A DNA stretch of 64,000 nt from NCBI RefSeq assembly GCF_030317035.1, contig NZ_JASZYK010000001.1, positions 1,302,001-1,366,000 on the forward strand, in the 5' to 3' direction. The DNA is from Variovorax sp. J22G73 (lineage in GTDB: Bacteria > Pseudomonadota > Gammaproteobacteria > Burkholderiales > Burkholderiaceae_C). Made by a program: the position numbers and the translations under genes. The notes beneath the pieces were generated by a model. That model worked only from the letters and a program-made list of their open reading frames with translations, ran no database searches and was not told the DNA's origin. This document shows, piece by piece, positions 25,320 to 34,698 of the stretch (position 1 is the stretch's first letter; each line of letters starts with the position of its first letter).

Positions 25320-28300
25320 ATGGACGTAGCTTCGATCAAACAAAACAAATGGGTGCGACGTGGGATCGTCGCGGTGCTGGTTCTGCTGGCGTTCTGGGTC
25401 ATCGCCTGGCTGGTGGTACCCCCCATCGCCAAGAGCCAGATCCAGAAGATCGCGAGTGAAAAACTCGGCCGGCAGGTGACCGTCGGCAAGATCGATTTCA
25501 AGCCCTGGACGCTCGAACTCACGCTGAGCGACCTGCGCATCGCCACAGCCGACGGCGCCAAGTCGCAACTGGCCATCGGACGCATCTACGCCGACGCCGA
25601 ACTGCAGTCCATCCTGCGTCTCGCGCCCGTGATCGACGCCGTCACCATCGATGCGCCGGCCGTCCTGCTCACGCACCAGGCTGACGGCAAGTACGACATC
25701 GACGACATCCTCGCGAAGCTCTCCGCCGGCCCGCCGGCCGATCCGAACGCCAAGCCCGCGCGCTTCGCCATCTACAACATCGCCATCAACGGCGGCTCGG
25801 TCGACTTCGACGACCAGACCGTCAAGCGCAAGCACGAGCTGCGCGACTTCGTGCTGAAGGTGCCGTTCCTGAGCAACCTCGACTCCAAGCGCGATATCAA
25901 CACCGAGCCCAAGCTGGCCTTCGTGCTCAACGGCAGCAAGTTCGATTCGGCCGCCTTCACCACGCCCTTTGCAGACAGCCGCAAGACCGATGCGCAGGTG
26001 CAGTTCAAGGGCCTGGACCTGGTGCCGTACCTGGGCTACATCCCCGGCGGCCTGCCGGTTCGCCTGCAGGCGGGCAGCCTGGACGCCGACCTGAAGATTG
26101 CCTTCGAGCATGGCGCCACCAACGGCTTGAAGATCACCGGCACGGTCGAGGCGCACACCACCAAGGTGGCCGACGCGCGCGGCCGCGACCTGCTGGGCTT
26201 CGAGTCGCTCAAGCTGGCACTGGCCGATGTGCGTCCGCTCGAATCGGTGTTCCATCTGAGCGAAATTGCCCTGGTCAATCCGCAGCTGGCGGTGGCGCGC
26301 GACGCGGCCGGCCAGCTCAACCTGCTGGCGACCGACCCCACGACCGGTGCGACCGAAAAGGCCGCGCAATTGCCCGCTGCCGCCGCCAGCGCACCCGCCG
26401 GCAAGCCGGTCGAAAAGCCCGTGCTGAAGGTGCAGGTCGACAAGCTCGCCCTGAGCGGCGGGCGCATCGGCTGGCGCGACGAAACCGTCAAACCCGCGGC
26501 GGCCATCGACGTGACCGCGCTCGGTTTCGACGTCACCGGTGTCACCTGGCCAATGGAAAAGCCGGCCCAGTTCAGCGGCAGCACCGCCGTGGCCGGCGCC
26601 TCGCTCAAGTTCAACGGCACCGCCACCGACAAGGTGGCCGACGTGCAGACCGAGGTCGATGCGCTGCCGCTGTCGCTGGCGGCCCCTTACCTGGCGCAAA
26701 GCCTGGAGCCCACGCTCGACGGCAAGCTCAGCGGGCAGATCGACATCGCCTGGGCCCAGCCCGATCTCAAGTTCAAGGCGCGTCGCCTGTCCGCCGACGG
26801 CCTGGCGCTGACCCAGGCCAAGACCGCGCTGGCCAGCGTCGGGCGCTTCGAGCTGGTCGATGCCGAAGCCGACATGACGAAGCACACATTGAATGTGGCC
26901 TCGTTCACCGCCACCAACCCCAAGGTGCGCATCGAGCGCGACAACGAAAAGCACTGGATGTTCGAGCGCTGGCTCAAGACGCCGGCCGGCGGCGGCACCA
27001 GGGAAACCGAAGCCAAGGTCGCCGCGCCCAAGCCCGCCGCCGCCGAAACGCCGCAGCCCGGCGCCAACACCAAGCCGTGGGCGCTGACCATCGGCACGCT
27101 GGCGGTGGACAACGGCAGCCTTTCCTATTCGGACAAGGCGAGCACCACGCCGGTGGCGGTCGAGGTCACGGCGTTCAAGCTCAACGCCCAGAAGATCGCG
27201 CCGGACACCAACACCGTTTCGCCGCTGCAGGTGTCGGGGCGCATCGGTTCCGCCGGGCGTTCGGCCGACCCGGGCCGCTTCGACTACAAGGGCAACATCG
27301 TGCTCAAGCCGCTCGCGGCGGAGGGCCGGCTCGAGGTGGCGTCGTTCCCGGCGCATGCCTTCAAGGCCTACTACGCCGACGCGCTCAACGTCGACATTCG
27401 CCGTGCCTTCGCGAGCTACCGCGGCACCGTGCGCTACGCCACTCTGCCGGCGGGCATGAGCATCAAGCTGGCCGGCGACACCGCGCTGGACGACTTCCGC
27501 GCCAACAGCGTGTCGCTCACCCAGTCGCCCGGCTTCGACCGCAACACCAACCAGCTGCTGAGCTGGAAGACGCTGAGCCTGCGCGGCCTGCAGGTCAGCC
27601 TGGCGCCCAATGCGGCGCCCAGCGTCGACGTGCGCGAAACCACGCTGACCGACTTCTTCGCCCGCGTGATCGTCGACCCCACCGGCCGGCTCAACCTGCT
27701 GAGCCTCACCAAGAAGGGCGAGGCCGAAGGCAACGCCGCGGCTGCTTCCGCGGCCGCCACAGGCGATGCCACCACCCGCAAGGGCCCGGGCGGCACCACG
27801 ACCACGACCCGGGCGGCGCCGGCCCGGCCTTCGGGCGGTGCGCCGGTGTCTGCCGAGGCCATGGTCGGCGGGAGCCCCGAGCCCGCCAGGCCGGCGGCCA
27901 CGGCCCAGGCTGCACCCGCCGCCGCGCCGGCCGCCGACGCGGGCCTTGCACCGGTCATCAACTTCGGCCCGATGAGCCTGGTGAACGGCAAGATCGACTT
28001 CACCGACCTGTTCGTCAAGCCCAACTACTCGGCCGACCTGAGCGAGCTGACCGGCAAGCTCAGCTCCTTCTCGTCGAACCCGCCGAAGGGCGAGGGCGGC
28101 CGGCCCGCGCTGGCCGACCTCGAACTGCGCGGCAAGGCGCAGCAGACCGCCGCGCTGGAAATCACCGGCAAGCTCAACCCGCTGGTCAAGCCCATCGAGC
28201 TCGACATCACCGCCAAGATGCGCGACCTCGACCTGGCGCCACTGTCGCCGTACTCGGTGCGCTACGCCGGCCACGGCATCGAGCGCGGCAAGATGAGCAT

Positions 28301-29156
28301 GGACGTCAACTACAAGGTGGCGCCCGACGGCCAGCTCACGGCCACCAACAAGCTCGTACTTAACCAGCTCCAGTTCGGCGACGAGGTCGCGGGTGCGCCC
28401 GCCAGCCTGCCGGTGAAGCTGGCCGTGGCGCTGCTGGCCGACCGCAACGGCGTGATCGACGTCGACCTGCCGCTCAGCGGCTCGCTGAACGACCCGCAGT
28501 TCAGCGTCGGCCCGCTGATCTGGAAGGCCGTGGTCAACCTGATCGTCAAGGCCGTGACGGCGCCCTTCAGCCTGCTGACCGGCGGCCTGGGCGGCGGCAG
28601 CGGCGAGTCGAGCGCCATCACCTTCGAGCCCGGCGGCTCCGACCTGAGCCCGGCCGCGAAGGAAAGCCTGGACAAGGTCGCCAAGGCCCTGACCGACCGG
28701 CCCACGCTGCAGATGACGGTGGTCGGCACCTCCAGCCTGGACAAGGAGCGCGACGCCTACCAGCGCCAGCGCGTGCGCCAGCTGACCTACGCCGAGAAGC
28801 GCCGCGTGGCGGTGCGCGGCGGCCAGACCGGCACCGAAGTGCCGCCGGTCACCGATGCCGAATACCCCGACCTGTTGACGGCCGTGTACAAGCGCGCCGA
28901 CATCACCAAGCCGCGCAACCTCGTGGGGTTGGCCAAGGAGCTGCCGCTGAAGGACATGGAGAACCTGCTGTTCGCCAGCGTGCCGGTCGACGAGGAATCG
29001 ATGCGGCAACTGGCCGTCGAGCGCGGCGCCGCGGTGCGCGACTACCTGCTCGCCAAGAACGTGCCGAGCGAGCGGTTGTTCCTCGGGGCCGTGCGCACCA
29101 CGGCCAGCGGCAACGACTGGAAGCCGGGCGCGGAGCTCAGCCTGACAATGAAATGA
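25320..29156 (+). CDS. DUF748 / AsmA-like giant envelope protein
   Basis: The 1278-residue protein has an N-terminal membrane helix (about residues 13-36), then very long repetitive beta-rich DUF748/AsmA-like sequence (for example LGRQVTVGKIDFKPW near residue 46). Low-complexity Ala/Pro/Thr linkers occur near residues 345-365 and 800-880. A C-terminal OmpA-like segment starts near ITFEPGGSDLSPAAKESLDKVAKAL. AsmA-superfamily proteins are thought to bridge the periplasm and move phospholipids; that role is inference for this member. ATG 25320 follows directly on the spacer and precedes the membrane helix; longer upstream frames overlap the candidate RNA and are rejected. Confidence 0.85.
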   Translation: MDVASIKQNKWVRRGIVAVLVLLAFWVIAWLVVPPIAKSQIQKIASEKLGRQVTVGKIDFKPWTLELTLSDLRIATADGAKSQLAIGRIYADAELQSILRLAPVIDAVTIDAPAVLLTHQADGKYDIDDILAKLSAGPPADPNAKPARFAIYNIAINGGSVDFDDQTVKRKHELRDFVLKVPFLSNLDSKRDINTEPKLAFVLNGSKFDSAAFTTPFADSRKTDAQVQFKGLDLVPYLGYIPGGLPVRLQAGSLDADLKIAFEHGATNGLKITGTVEAHTTKVADARGRDLLGFESLKLALADVRPLESVFHLSEIALVNPQLAVARDAAGQLNLLATDPTTGATEKAAQLPAAAASAPAGKPVEKPVLKVQVDKLALSGGRIGWRDETVKPAAAIDVTALGFDVTGVTWPMEKPAQFSGSTAVAGASLKFNGTATDKVADVQTEVDALPLSLAAPYLAQSLEPTLDGKLSGQIDIAWAQPDLKFKARRLSADGLALTQAKTALASVGRFELVDAEADMTKHTLNVASFTATNPKVRIERDNEKHWMFERWLKTPAGGGTRETEAKVAAPKPAAAETPQPGANTKPWALTIGTLAVDNGSLSYSDKASTTPVAVEVTAFKLNAQKIAPDTNTVSPLQVSGRIGSAGRSADPGRFDYKGNIVLKPLAAEGRLEVASFPAHAFKAYYADALNVDIRRAFASYRGTVRYATLPAGMSIKLAGDTALDDFRANSVSLTQSPGFDRNTNQLLSWKTLSLRGLQVSLAPNAAPSVDVRETTLTDFFARVIVDPTGRLNLLSLTKKGEAEGNAAAASAAATGDATTRKGPGGTTTTTRAAPARPSGGAPVSAEAMVGGSPEPARPAATAQAAPAAAPAADAGLAPVINFGPMSLVNGKIDFTDLFVKPNYSADLSELTGKLSSFSSNPPKGEGGRPALADLELRGKAQQTAALEITGKLNPLVKPIELDITAKMRDLDLAPLSPYSVRYAGHGIERGKMSMDVNYKVAPDGQLTATNKLVLNQLQFGDEVAGAPASLPVKLAVALLADRNGVIDVDLPLSGSLNDPQFSVGPLIWKAVVNLIVKAVTAPFSLLTGGLGGGSGESSAITFEPGGSDLSPAAKESLDKVAKALTDRPTLQMTVVGTSSLDKERDAYQRQRVRQLTYAEKRRVAVRGGQTGTEVPPVTDAEYPDLLTAVYKRADITKPRNLVGLAKELPLKDMENLLFASVPVDEESMRQLAVERGAAVRDYLLAKNVPSERLFLGAVRTTASGNDWKPGAELSLTMK

Positions 29157-29197
29157 CCAGAACCGAAGGGCGGAAGAGGGCCGGACAGGCAGGGGGC

Positions 29198-29225
29198 TTG
29201 GTTTTTTCCTCTGGCTTGCTATATA
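29198..29225 (+). promoter_or_regulatory. Possible promoter of the DUF349 gene
   Basis: TTGGTT (29198-29203) and TATATA (29220-29225) are 16 bp apart, in the AT-rich part of the 219-bp spacer between the DUF748 and DUF349 genes. Confidence 0.4.
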
Positions 29226-29320
29226 TGTAGTCCGTTAAGCTCCCCGCCCACAACCCCGCATTCGCCCTCATCCAGGGCGAAATTCAGCGGCCAACCGCAA
29301 GTGGGTGAAAATGTCGATGT

Positions 29321-29340
29321 GCGCCGGCCTTTGCCGGCGC
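29321..29340 (+). repeat. Perfect 8-bp inverted repeat in the DUF349 leader
   Basis: GCGCCGGC and GCCGGCGC flank a 4-nt loop, giving a very stable hairpin that ends 35 nt before the GTG start. CTTCGCTTTCTC follows. It may be an attenuator or a simple mRNA-stabilising hairpin. Confidence 0.4.
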
Positions 29341-29375
29341 CTTCGCTTTCTCTACCAAGACAACGATTTCGCGCA

Positions 29376-32270
29376 GTGACCTCTACTTCTTCCAAGCCAC
29401 ACGATCTTCAAGCCCTCGACACGCTCACCGGCGGCGCCTTCACCGCGCCAACCTCCGGCGAGCGTTCCGCGCGCATCCGCGACTGGCTCGCGGGCAACCC
29501 CGCGCCCGAGCAGATGCAGGAGGTCTTCAAGGAGCTGAGCGGTCGCGACAAGGGCGCCGCGCGCCTGCTGCGCGAAAAGCTCGACGAGCTCAAGCGCGCC
29601 AAGGGCCAGGAGGCCATTGCCGCCGAATGGGCGCAAAAGGCCGAGGCCCTGCTGGGCCAGTCCAAGCTCAACATCGCCGACGCACTGGCCTGGCAGCGTG
29701 ATGCCGCCAAGGCCGGCGCACCGCTGTCGCGCGAACCGCTGGCCGGCCTGAAGGCCAGGCTGGCCGAGCGCGTGAAGGGCATCGAAGACCTGCAGCACCG
29801 CGCGCAGGTGCACCGCGAAGCCGCCGTGCTGCTGGCGCAGCGCTTCGAAGTGCTGTCCACCAAGGGCTGGCAGGACGCCCAGGGCGCGGAAGAATCGCTG
29901 CGCGCCGACGTCACGCATTGGCAGCAGCAGGCCACCGAGATCACCTCGGACGCCAACTGGACCAGCCTGGACGCCAAGTTCGCTCCGCAGCTCGAAGCCT
30001 CGAAGTCGCAACTGCTGGTGGTGTCGGATTCGTTCCATAGCGCGCTGGCCCAGGCCATTGCCGCCGCTGCCGATGCCGCGGCCCCGCTGCCGCCCGTGCC
30101 CGTGTGGGCCGACGAGTTGCGCGCCGCGCGCGGCGAAGTCGTCGCCCCCAAGGCCGCTGCCGCGCCCGCGCGCCCGGCCGCTCCCAAGGTCGACCCGGCC
30201 GTGCGCGCCGCCGCGCAAGACGCGGTGCAGGCCGCGCTCGCCAAGCTCGAGCAGGAAACCGCCGAAGGCCACGGCAAGGCCAGCGCCGGCGCCGCCGCTG
30301 CGCTGCGTGCCGTGCTCAAGGAGCACGGCAAGATGGTCGATGCCCCGCTCGAAGCCCGCGTGCATGCCGCGCTGGTTGCTGCTGGCGAGCTCGAAGGCTG
30401 GCAGCGCTGGAGCGCCGACAAGGTCCGCGAAGACCTGGTCGCCAAGGCCGAAGGCCTGCTCAAGCGCCCCGAAGGCCAGGCCCTCGGCGGCCGCAAGATG
30501 CAGGAAACGCTGCGCGCGCTGCGCGACCAGTGGAAGCAGGCCGACCAGGGCGGCGTTCCGAACCATGCACTGTGGAAGCGCTTCGACGAAGCGTGCAACG
30601 AAGCCCACAAGGTCGTCGAGGCCTGGCTCGAAAAGGTCCGCGCCGACGCGGCCGAGCACCGCGCGCACCGCGTGGCGCTGATCGAAGAGGTCAAGGCCTG
30701 GGCTGCCGAGCATGCTGGCGCCTCCGACCTGAAGGCGCACAACCGCGCGCTGCACCAGTTCGCCGACCGCTGGCGCGATGCCGGCCATGTGGGCGAAAAG
30801 GTGTTCGCCGAACTGCAACCGCAGTGGAACGAGGCTTTCGGTGCCGCCCGTGCACCGTTCGAAACGGCGCAGAAGGCCAGCGTCGAACGCCGCCAGGCCA
30901 TGATCGCCGAGGCCATCGACCTCGGTGCCCAGCCCATGCTGCGCATCGATGCAGTGAAGGCGCTGCAGCAGCGCTGGCAGGCCGAGGCACAGGGTGTGCC
31001 GCTCGACCGCCGCCATGAACAGAAGCTGTGGGACGCGTTCCGCGCGCCCATCGACGAAGCCTTCAACCGCAAGACCGCCGAGCGCGAGAAGGCCTCGGCC
31101 GCCATGAGCGAGCACGACCGCTACGTGCTCGACGCCTCGAAGGCGCTCGACGCGGCCAACGCCGGCGGCGACGCGCAGAAGATCCGTGCCGCCATCGCCC
31201 GCCTGGAAGGCGCGCTGCGCGGTGAAGCACCGCCGCCAGCATCGGCTCCGGCTCCGGCTCCGGCACCGAAGGCCGCTGCTTCGAGCGACGGCCCGTCGGT
31301 CGGCGCGACCGAAGTCGAGGCGCCCGGCCAGGCCGCCGCCGAGTTCGGTGAAAGCGCCGAGCAGGCCCCGAGCCCGAGCGACGCGGAAGCCTCGCCCGGC
31401 ACCCACAGCGATGCTGCGCCCGCAGCCTCGGCCGACCTGGTGGCGCCCGCCGACGGCGCCGATGCCTCGGCCCGCGCCGACAGCGAAGCGCACGACGCCG
31501 GCGAGCCCGCCGCCGCCGAAGCACCGGCCGCAGCGCCGAAGCCCGCGCCCAAGCCCGTCGTGGCGATGCGCGGCGACGACCGCCCGAGCAGCAAGAAGGG
31601 CGAGCCCGCACCCGCGGCGCGTGGCGCCGGTGGCCGTTTCGGCGACCGCCGCGATGGAGGCCGTCCCGGTGCCGGTGGCCCGGGTCGCCCCGGTGGTGAC
31701 CGCGGCGATCGCGGTGCGCCTCGTGGCGATGCACGCGGCGATCGCGGCGCGCCGGGTGGCGGCCGCTTCGGCGACCGTCCGCCGCGCTTCGAAGATCGCG
31801 GTCCCCGCCTTGGCGACGCTGCCTTCCGCGCACAGCGCGAGGCGCTCGAGCGTGCCGACATGGCCCTGCGCAAGCTGCAGGCGCAAGCCCACGGCGAAGC
31901 GCTGACACAGGTGCTGGGCGCCTGGGAGCAGCGTGATGCCAGCCGCCTGCCGAGCGTGCAGGAACTGGGTCGTGCGGTGTCGCCCGCCGTGCGCACCGGC
32001 TGGTCGCAAGCCATCGGCACCGCGCCGTCGGCTGCTGCCGGCGATGCCGCCGAAGCGCTGCTGCGCCTCGAAATGGCCGCCGAAGTGCCGACGCCTGCCG
32101 AGCAACTCGACGCGCGCCGCGCGCTGCAACTGAAGCTGCTGACCAAGCGCGGCGATCCGGCGCCGGTGCAGACCTGGGGCCAGGACGCCGGCAAGGTGCT
32201 GGCTGCGCCGCACGACGCCACCAGCGCACGCCGCCTGCAGAACGCGCTGAAGGCGCTGCTGCGCAAGTAA
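29376..32270 (+). CDS. DUF349-domain protein with an Arg/Gly-rich disordered region
   Basis: The 964-residue protein is mostly long charged helices with repeated DUF349 units (for example RDQWKQADQGG, RDAGHVGEKV, RWQAEAQG). After about residue 620 comes an acidic Ala/Pro/Glu-rich linker, then about residues 727-813 are rich in RG, RGD and GGRFGDR-type repeats like eukaryotic RGG boxes. A final helical domain (about 815-964) follows. GTG 29376 is preferred over the GTG at 29301, which would add a poorly conserved Arg/Pro segment and include the leader hairpin. DUF349 proteins have no settled function in this order; RNA binding by the RGG-like part is inference. Confidence 0.82.
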   Translation: MTSTSSKPHDLQALDTLTGGAFTAPTSGERSARIRDWLAGNPAPEQMQEVFKELSGRDKGAARLLREKLDELKRAKGQEAIAAEWAQKAEALLGQSKLNIADALAWQRDAAKAGAPLSREPLAGLKARLAERVKGIEDLQHRAQVHREAAVLLAQRFEVLSTKGWQDAQGAEESLRADVTHWQQQATEITSDANWTSLDAKFAPQLEASKSQLLVVSDSFHSALAQAIAAAADAAAPLPPVPVWADELRAARGEVVAPKAAAAPARPAAPKVDPAVRAAAQDAVQAALAKLEQETAEGHGKASAGAAAALRAVLKEHGKMVDAPLEARVHAALVAAGELEGWQRWSADKVREDLVAKAEGLLKRPEGQALGGRKMQETLRALRDQWKQADQGGVPNHALWKRFDEACNEAHKVVEAWLEKVRADAAEHRAHRVALIEEVKAWAAEHAGASDLKAHNRALHQFADRWRDAGHVGEKVFAELQPQWNEAFGAARAPFETAQKASVERRQAMIAEAIDLGAQPMLRIDAVKALQQRWQAEAQGVPLDRRHEQKLWDAFRAPIDEAFNRKTAEREKASAAMSEHDRYVLDASKALDAANAGGDAQKIRAAIARLEGALRGEAPPPASAPAPAPAPKAAASSDGPSVGATEVEAPGQAAAEFGESAEQAPSPSDAEASPGTHSDAAPAASADLVAPADGADASARADSEAHDAGEPAAAEAPAAAPKPAPKPVVAMRGDDRPSSKKGEPAPAARGAGGRFGDRRDGGRPGAGGPGRPGGDRGDRGAPRGDARGDRGAPGGGRFGDRPPRFEDRGPRLGDAAFRAQREALERADMALRKLQAQAHGEALTQVLGAWEQRDASRLPSVQELGRAVSPAVRTGWSQAIGTAPSAAAGDAAEALLRLEMAAEVPTPAEQLDARRALQLKLLTKRGDPAPVQTWGQDAGKVLAAPHDATSARRLQNALKALLRK

Positions 32271-32289
32271 GCCGCAGAGAGCGGCCATG

Positions 32290-32320
32290 AAAAAGACGCC
32301 CCGCGGGGCGTCTTTTTTTT
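32290..32320. terminator. Strong bidirectional intrinsic terminator
   Basis: The 18-nt palindrome GACGCCCCGCGGGGCGTC is flanked by AAAAA and eight Ts. It ends the DUF349 transcript on the plus strand and can also end the membrane-protein gene read from the minus strand. Confidence 0.92.
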
Positions 32321-32351
32321 GGAAGCTCGAAACGAAGAAGCCTGGACCGGC

Positions 32352-32948
32352 TTAAACCTGCTCGCCGATCACAGGCGTCTGCACGGCCCCGGCCTGTTCG
32401 GTGGCGTGGCCGGCCGCGATCCTGCGCCGCAGGAACAGCCCGCCGATGCCCAGCAGCAACGCGACGGCGCCCACGATGAGCGTGCCCTTGTCGGTGGCGC
32501 TCGACGCCGCGGCCTTGTCCTTGACCTCCATGATCTGCTGCACTTCCGCCAGCGTCACCACAGGCTGGCCCTTGAGCTTCACTTCGTAGACCAGGTTGTT
32601 GTCGGACGGATCGAGGCGCACATCGACGGCTTCGTCGATCAGCGGCTCCAGCTTCTTGCGGCCGACCGCGTAGTCGACGCGCCACTTCTCGGTGCTGCCG
32701 TCGGCCACCTTGGCATCGAGCACGAAGTAGCGGCGCGTGCTGCTGCCGCCGCGGCGGCGCTTGGTGGTCTCGGTGACTTCGCTGCCGCCGACGATGGTGC
32801 CGCTCTTGGCGACCAGGTCTTCGACGGCGGTGCCATGCGTGTCCGCGCTGGCCTTGAACTGCGCATAGCCTGCCCACCCCAGGATGCCGATGCCGATCAC
32901 AAGTGCCAGCCACGCCTTGCCCGTGAGCTGATAGATCCAATCCCTCAT
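32352..32948 (-). CDS. Hypothetical membrane protein with two membrane helices
   Basis: This 198-residue protein is not recognised. One helix is at about residues 11-28 and another at about 155-175, just before an RRR cluster that should be cytoplasmic. Between them is a soluble, periplasm-sized domain with an RRRGGSSTRRYFVLDAKV stretch. It is transcribed alone, between the bidirectional terminator and mtfA. Codon use and GC match its neighbours. The two helices around an extracytoplasmic domain recall DUF3592-like proteins, but I would not assign the family. Confidence 0.7.
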   Translation of the reverse strand: MRDWIYQLTGKAWLALVIGIGILGWAGYAQFKASADTHGTAVEDLVAKSGTIVGGSEVTETTKRRRGGSSTRRYFVLDAKVADGSTEKWRVDYAVGRKKLEPLIDEAVDVRLDPSDNNLVYEVKLKGQPVVTLAEVQQIMEVKDKAAASSATDKGTLIVGAVALLLGIGGLFLRRRIAAGHATEQAGAVQTPVIGEQV

Positions 32949-33042
32949 GTTGTTTACCTTTTTGAACGAGTTGATAACCCGTCAATCGTAAAGGTTGAAC
33001 AGCTATCTAATTGATAGCTAGAGAGCCAGTATCCGCCGGCCT

Positions 33043-33834
33043 TCAGGCCCGTTTAGGCAGAAAGAATTCATCGAAAATCCGCAGCATTTCCGGGAAGTCT
33101 CGTGCGAAGTTCGGGCGGTTCACGAAGTAGGCCTCGCAGGCCACCGCGAAGAACTCGCTGACCGAGGTGGCGCCGTAGGCATCGAGCCAGGGAGGCTCTG
33201 CGCCGAAGCGTTCGGCCATGATGGTTTTCTCGCGGAAACCGTCGTAGGCGCGCTGCAGCACGCCCGTCCAGGCGGCGCGGGCCTCGCGGGCGCTGCGCGT
33301 TCCCGCGAAGCCGGCGGGCAGCGGCGGGCAGCCATTGGCGTCGCCGTTGCGCATGTCGATCTTGTGGGCGAACTCGTGGATGACGACGTTGTAGCCGCGC
33401 TCGGTGCTCACGCTGCTCGCGAGCACGTCGTCCCAGCTCAGCATGACAGGGCCGCGGTCCATCGCCTCGCCGGCGACCACCTCGCCGTATTCGTGCACCA
33501 CCTGGGCCTCGTCGACTACCTTGCGCCGCGCCACCACTTCGGAGCGGTGCACCACGATGCCGACGAAATCGTCGTACCAGTCCAGGCCGCCCTTCAGGTG
33601 CAGCACGGGCAGCACGGCCTGCGCCGCGATGGCCAGCGCCACTTCGTTGGTGATGGTGAAGCCCTTGGCGCCGTGGAATTCCTTGTCGCGCAGGAATTCG
33701 GCGGTCAGGGTGCGAAGGCGCTGGCGGTCGGGCTCGGGCAGGGCGCCCAGGAAGGCGTAGCGCCTGAGCGCCGCCTGCCAGGCGGCTTCTGGGATCGGGG
33801 GCAGGGCGCGCAACCGGCGCAGCCACTTGAACAT
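33043..33834 (-). CDS. mtfA: MtfA-type zinc peptidase
   Basis: The 263-residue protein belongs to the MtfA (YeeI) gluzincin family, with HEFAH at residues 153-157 and a downstream conserved SEFFAVACEAYF segment supplying the glutamate ligand. In E. coli MtfA binds the glucose repressor Mlc and is an aminopeptidase; whether an Mlc partner exists here is unknown. It is the last gene of the TPR-ppiA-ppiB-lpxH-mtfA run, 17 bp after lpxH. Confidence 0.9.
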   Translation of the reverse strand: MFKWLRRLRALPPIPEAAWQAALRRYAFLGALPEPDRQRLRTLTAEFLRDKEFHGAKGFTITNEVALAIAAQAVLPVLHLKGGLDWYDDFVGIVVHRSEVVARRKVVDEAQVVHEYGEVVAGEAMDRGPVMLSWDDVLASSVSTERGYNVVIHEFAHKIDMRNGDANGCPPLPAGFAGTRSAREARAAWTGVLQRAYDGFREKTIMAERFGAEPPWLDAYGATSVSEFFAVACEAYFVNRPNFARDFPEMLRIFDEFFLPKRA

Positions 33835-33851
33835 CGGTGGCGGCGGCGCGG

Positions 33852-34658
33852 CTAGCGCAGGTCGACGCGCTGCGCGCCGGCGGGGGAAAGGCAGAGCAAT
33901 TGCGCGCGCGGCGGGTGCGCCGCGGCGTCCCAGTCGCTCAGCACGATGCGGCGCAATGCCTGGCCGTCGGCATTGCCGTCGCCATTGCCATCGCTCAGGT
34001 CGTGGTCGGCGGGGCGGTGCGTGTGGCCGTGGACCAGCGCATGGGCGCCGGCCTGCCGCAGCCAGTTGCGCGCGGCGTCGCTGTCGACATCGGCCCAGAC
34101 CGTCGAGGGATTGCGCTTGCGGTCTTCACTCTGCACGCGCATGGAGCGCGCGAGCGCGCGGCGCTCTTCCAGCGGCCTGGCGAGGAACGCGGCCTGCCAT
34201 TCAGGCGTGCGAACCTGCGCGCGGAACTTGAGGTACTCGGTGTCTTCCAGGCAGAGGATGTCGCCATGGCTCAGCAGCCAGCGCTGGCCATGCAGCACCA
34301 GCACCGTCGGGTCGTCGAGCAGGGTGAAGCCGCTTTTCGCCGCCAGCGCGGGGCCGACCAGGAAATCGCGGTTGCCGTGCATGAAGAACACGGGCAGGCG
34401 CTGGGCAGTGCGGCGCAGCAGCTCCGCGCACTGCGCCTCGAAGCCGGGCTGGGCGGCCGCATCGTCGCCCACCCACACCTCGAACAGGTCGCCGAGGATG
34501 ATGAGCGCGTCGGCCGGCGTGGTCTGCAGGTAGCCCTGCCAGGCCTCGAAGGTGGCGGGCTCGCCGGCCTGCAGGTGCAGGTCGGAGATGAGGTCGACGG
34601 TGCGCCACGCGGGCGGCGCCACCAACTCGGGAAAAGCCGGGCTAGCCACCGTGCTCAT
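33852..34658 (-). CDS. lpxH: UDP-2,3-diacylglucosamine diphosphatase
   Basis: This 268-residue calcineurin-like metallophosphoesterase shows the two-metal motifs in order: ISDLHL (D26, H28), GDLFEVWVGDD (near 56), GNRD (near 95), a His in LSHGD and HGHTH (near 209). LpxH cleaves UDP-2,3-diacylglucosamine to lipid X in lipid A synthesis at the inner membrane. The Asp/Asn/Gly-rich insert after HGHTHRP is longer than usual. It lies 40 bp after ppiB. Confidence 0.94.
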   Translation of the reverse strand: MSTVASPAFPELVAPPAWRTVDLISDLHLQAGEPATFEAWQGYLQTTPADALIILGDLFEVWVGDDAAAQPGFEAQCAELLRRTAQRLPVFFMHGNRDFLVGPALAAKSGFTLLDDPTVLVLHGQRWLLSHGDILCLEDTEYLKFRAQVRTPEWQAAFLARPLEERRALARSMRVQSEDRKRNPSTVWADVDSDAARNWLRQAGAHALVHGHTHRPADHDLSDGNGDGNADGQALRRIVLSDWDAAAHPPRAQLLCLSPAGAQRVDLR

Positions 34659-34698
34659 GCGAGCCCCATGCGAACTTCACGCCGACCCGCCGGGGTCG

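Noticed and set aside
25098..29009. 1303-codon minus-strand open frame opposite the DUF748 gene
   Set aside because: Antisense shadow typical of GC-rich coding DNA; no start signal, no domain, skewed composition.
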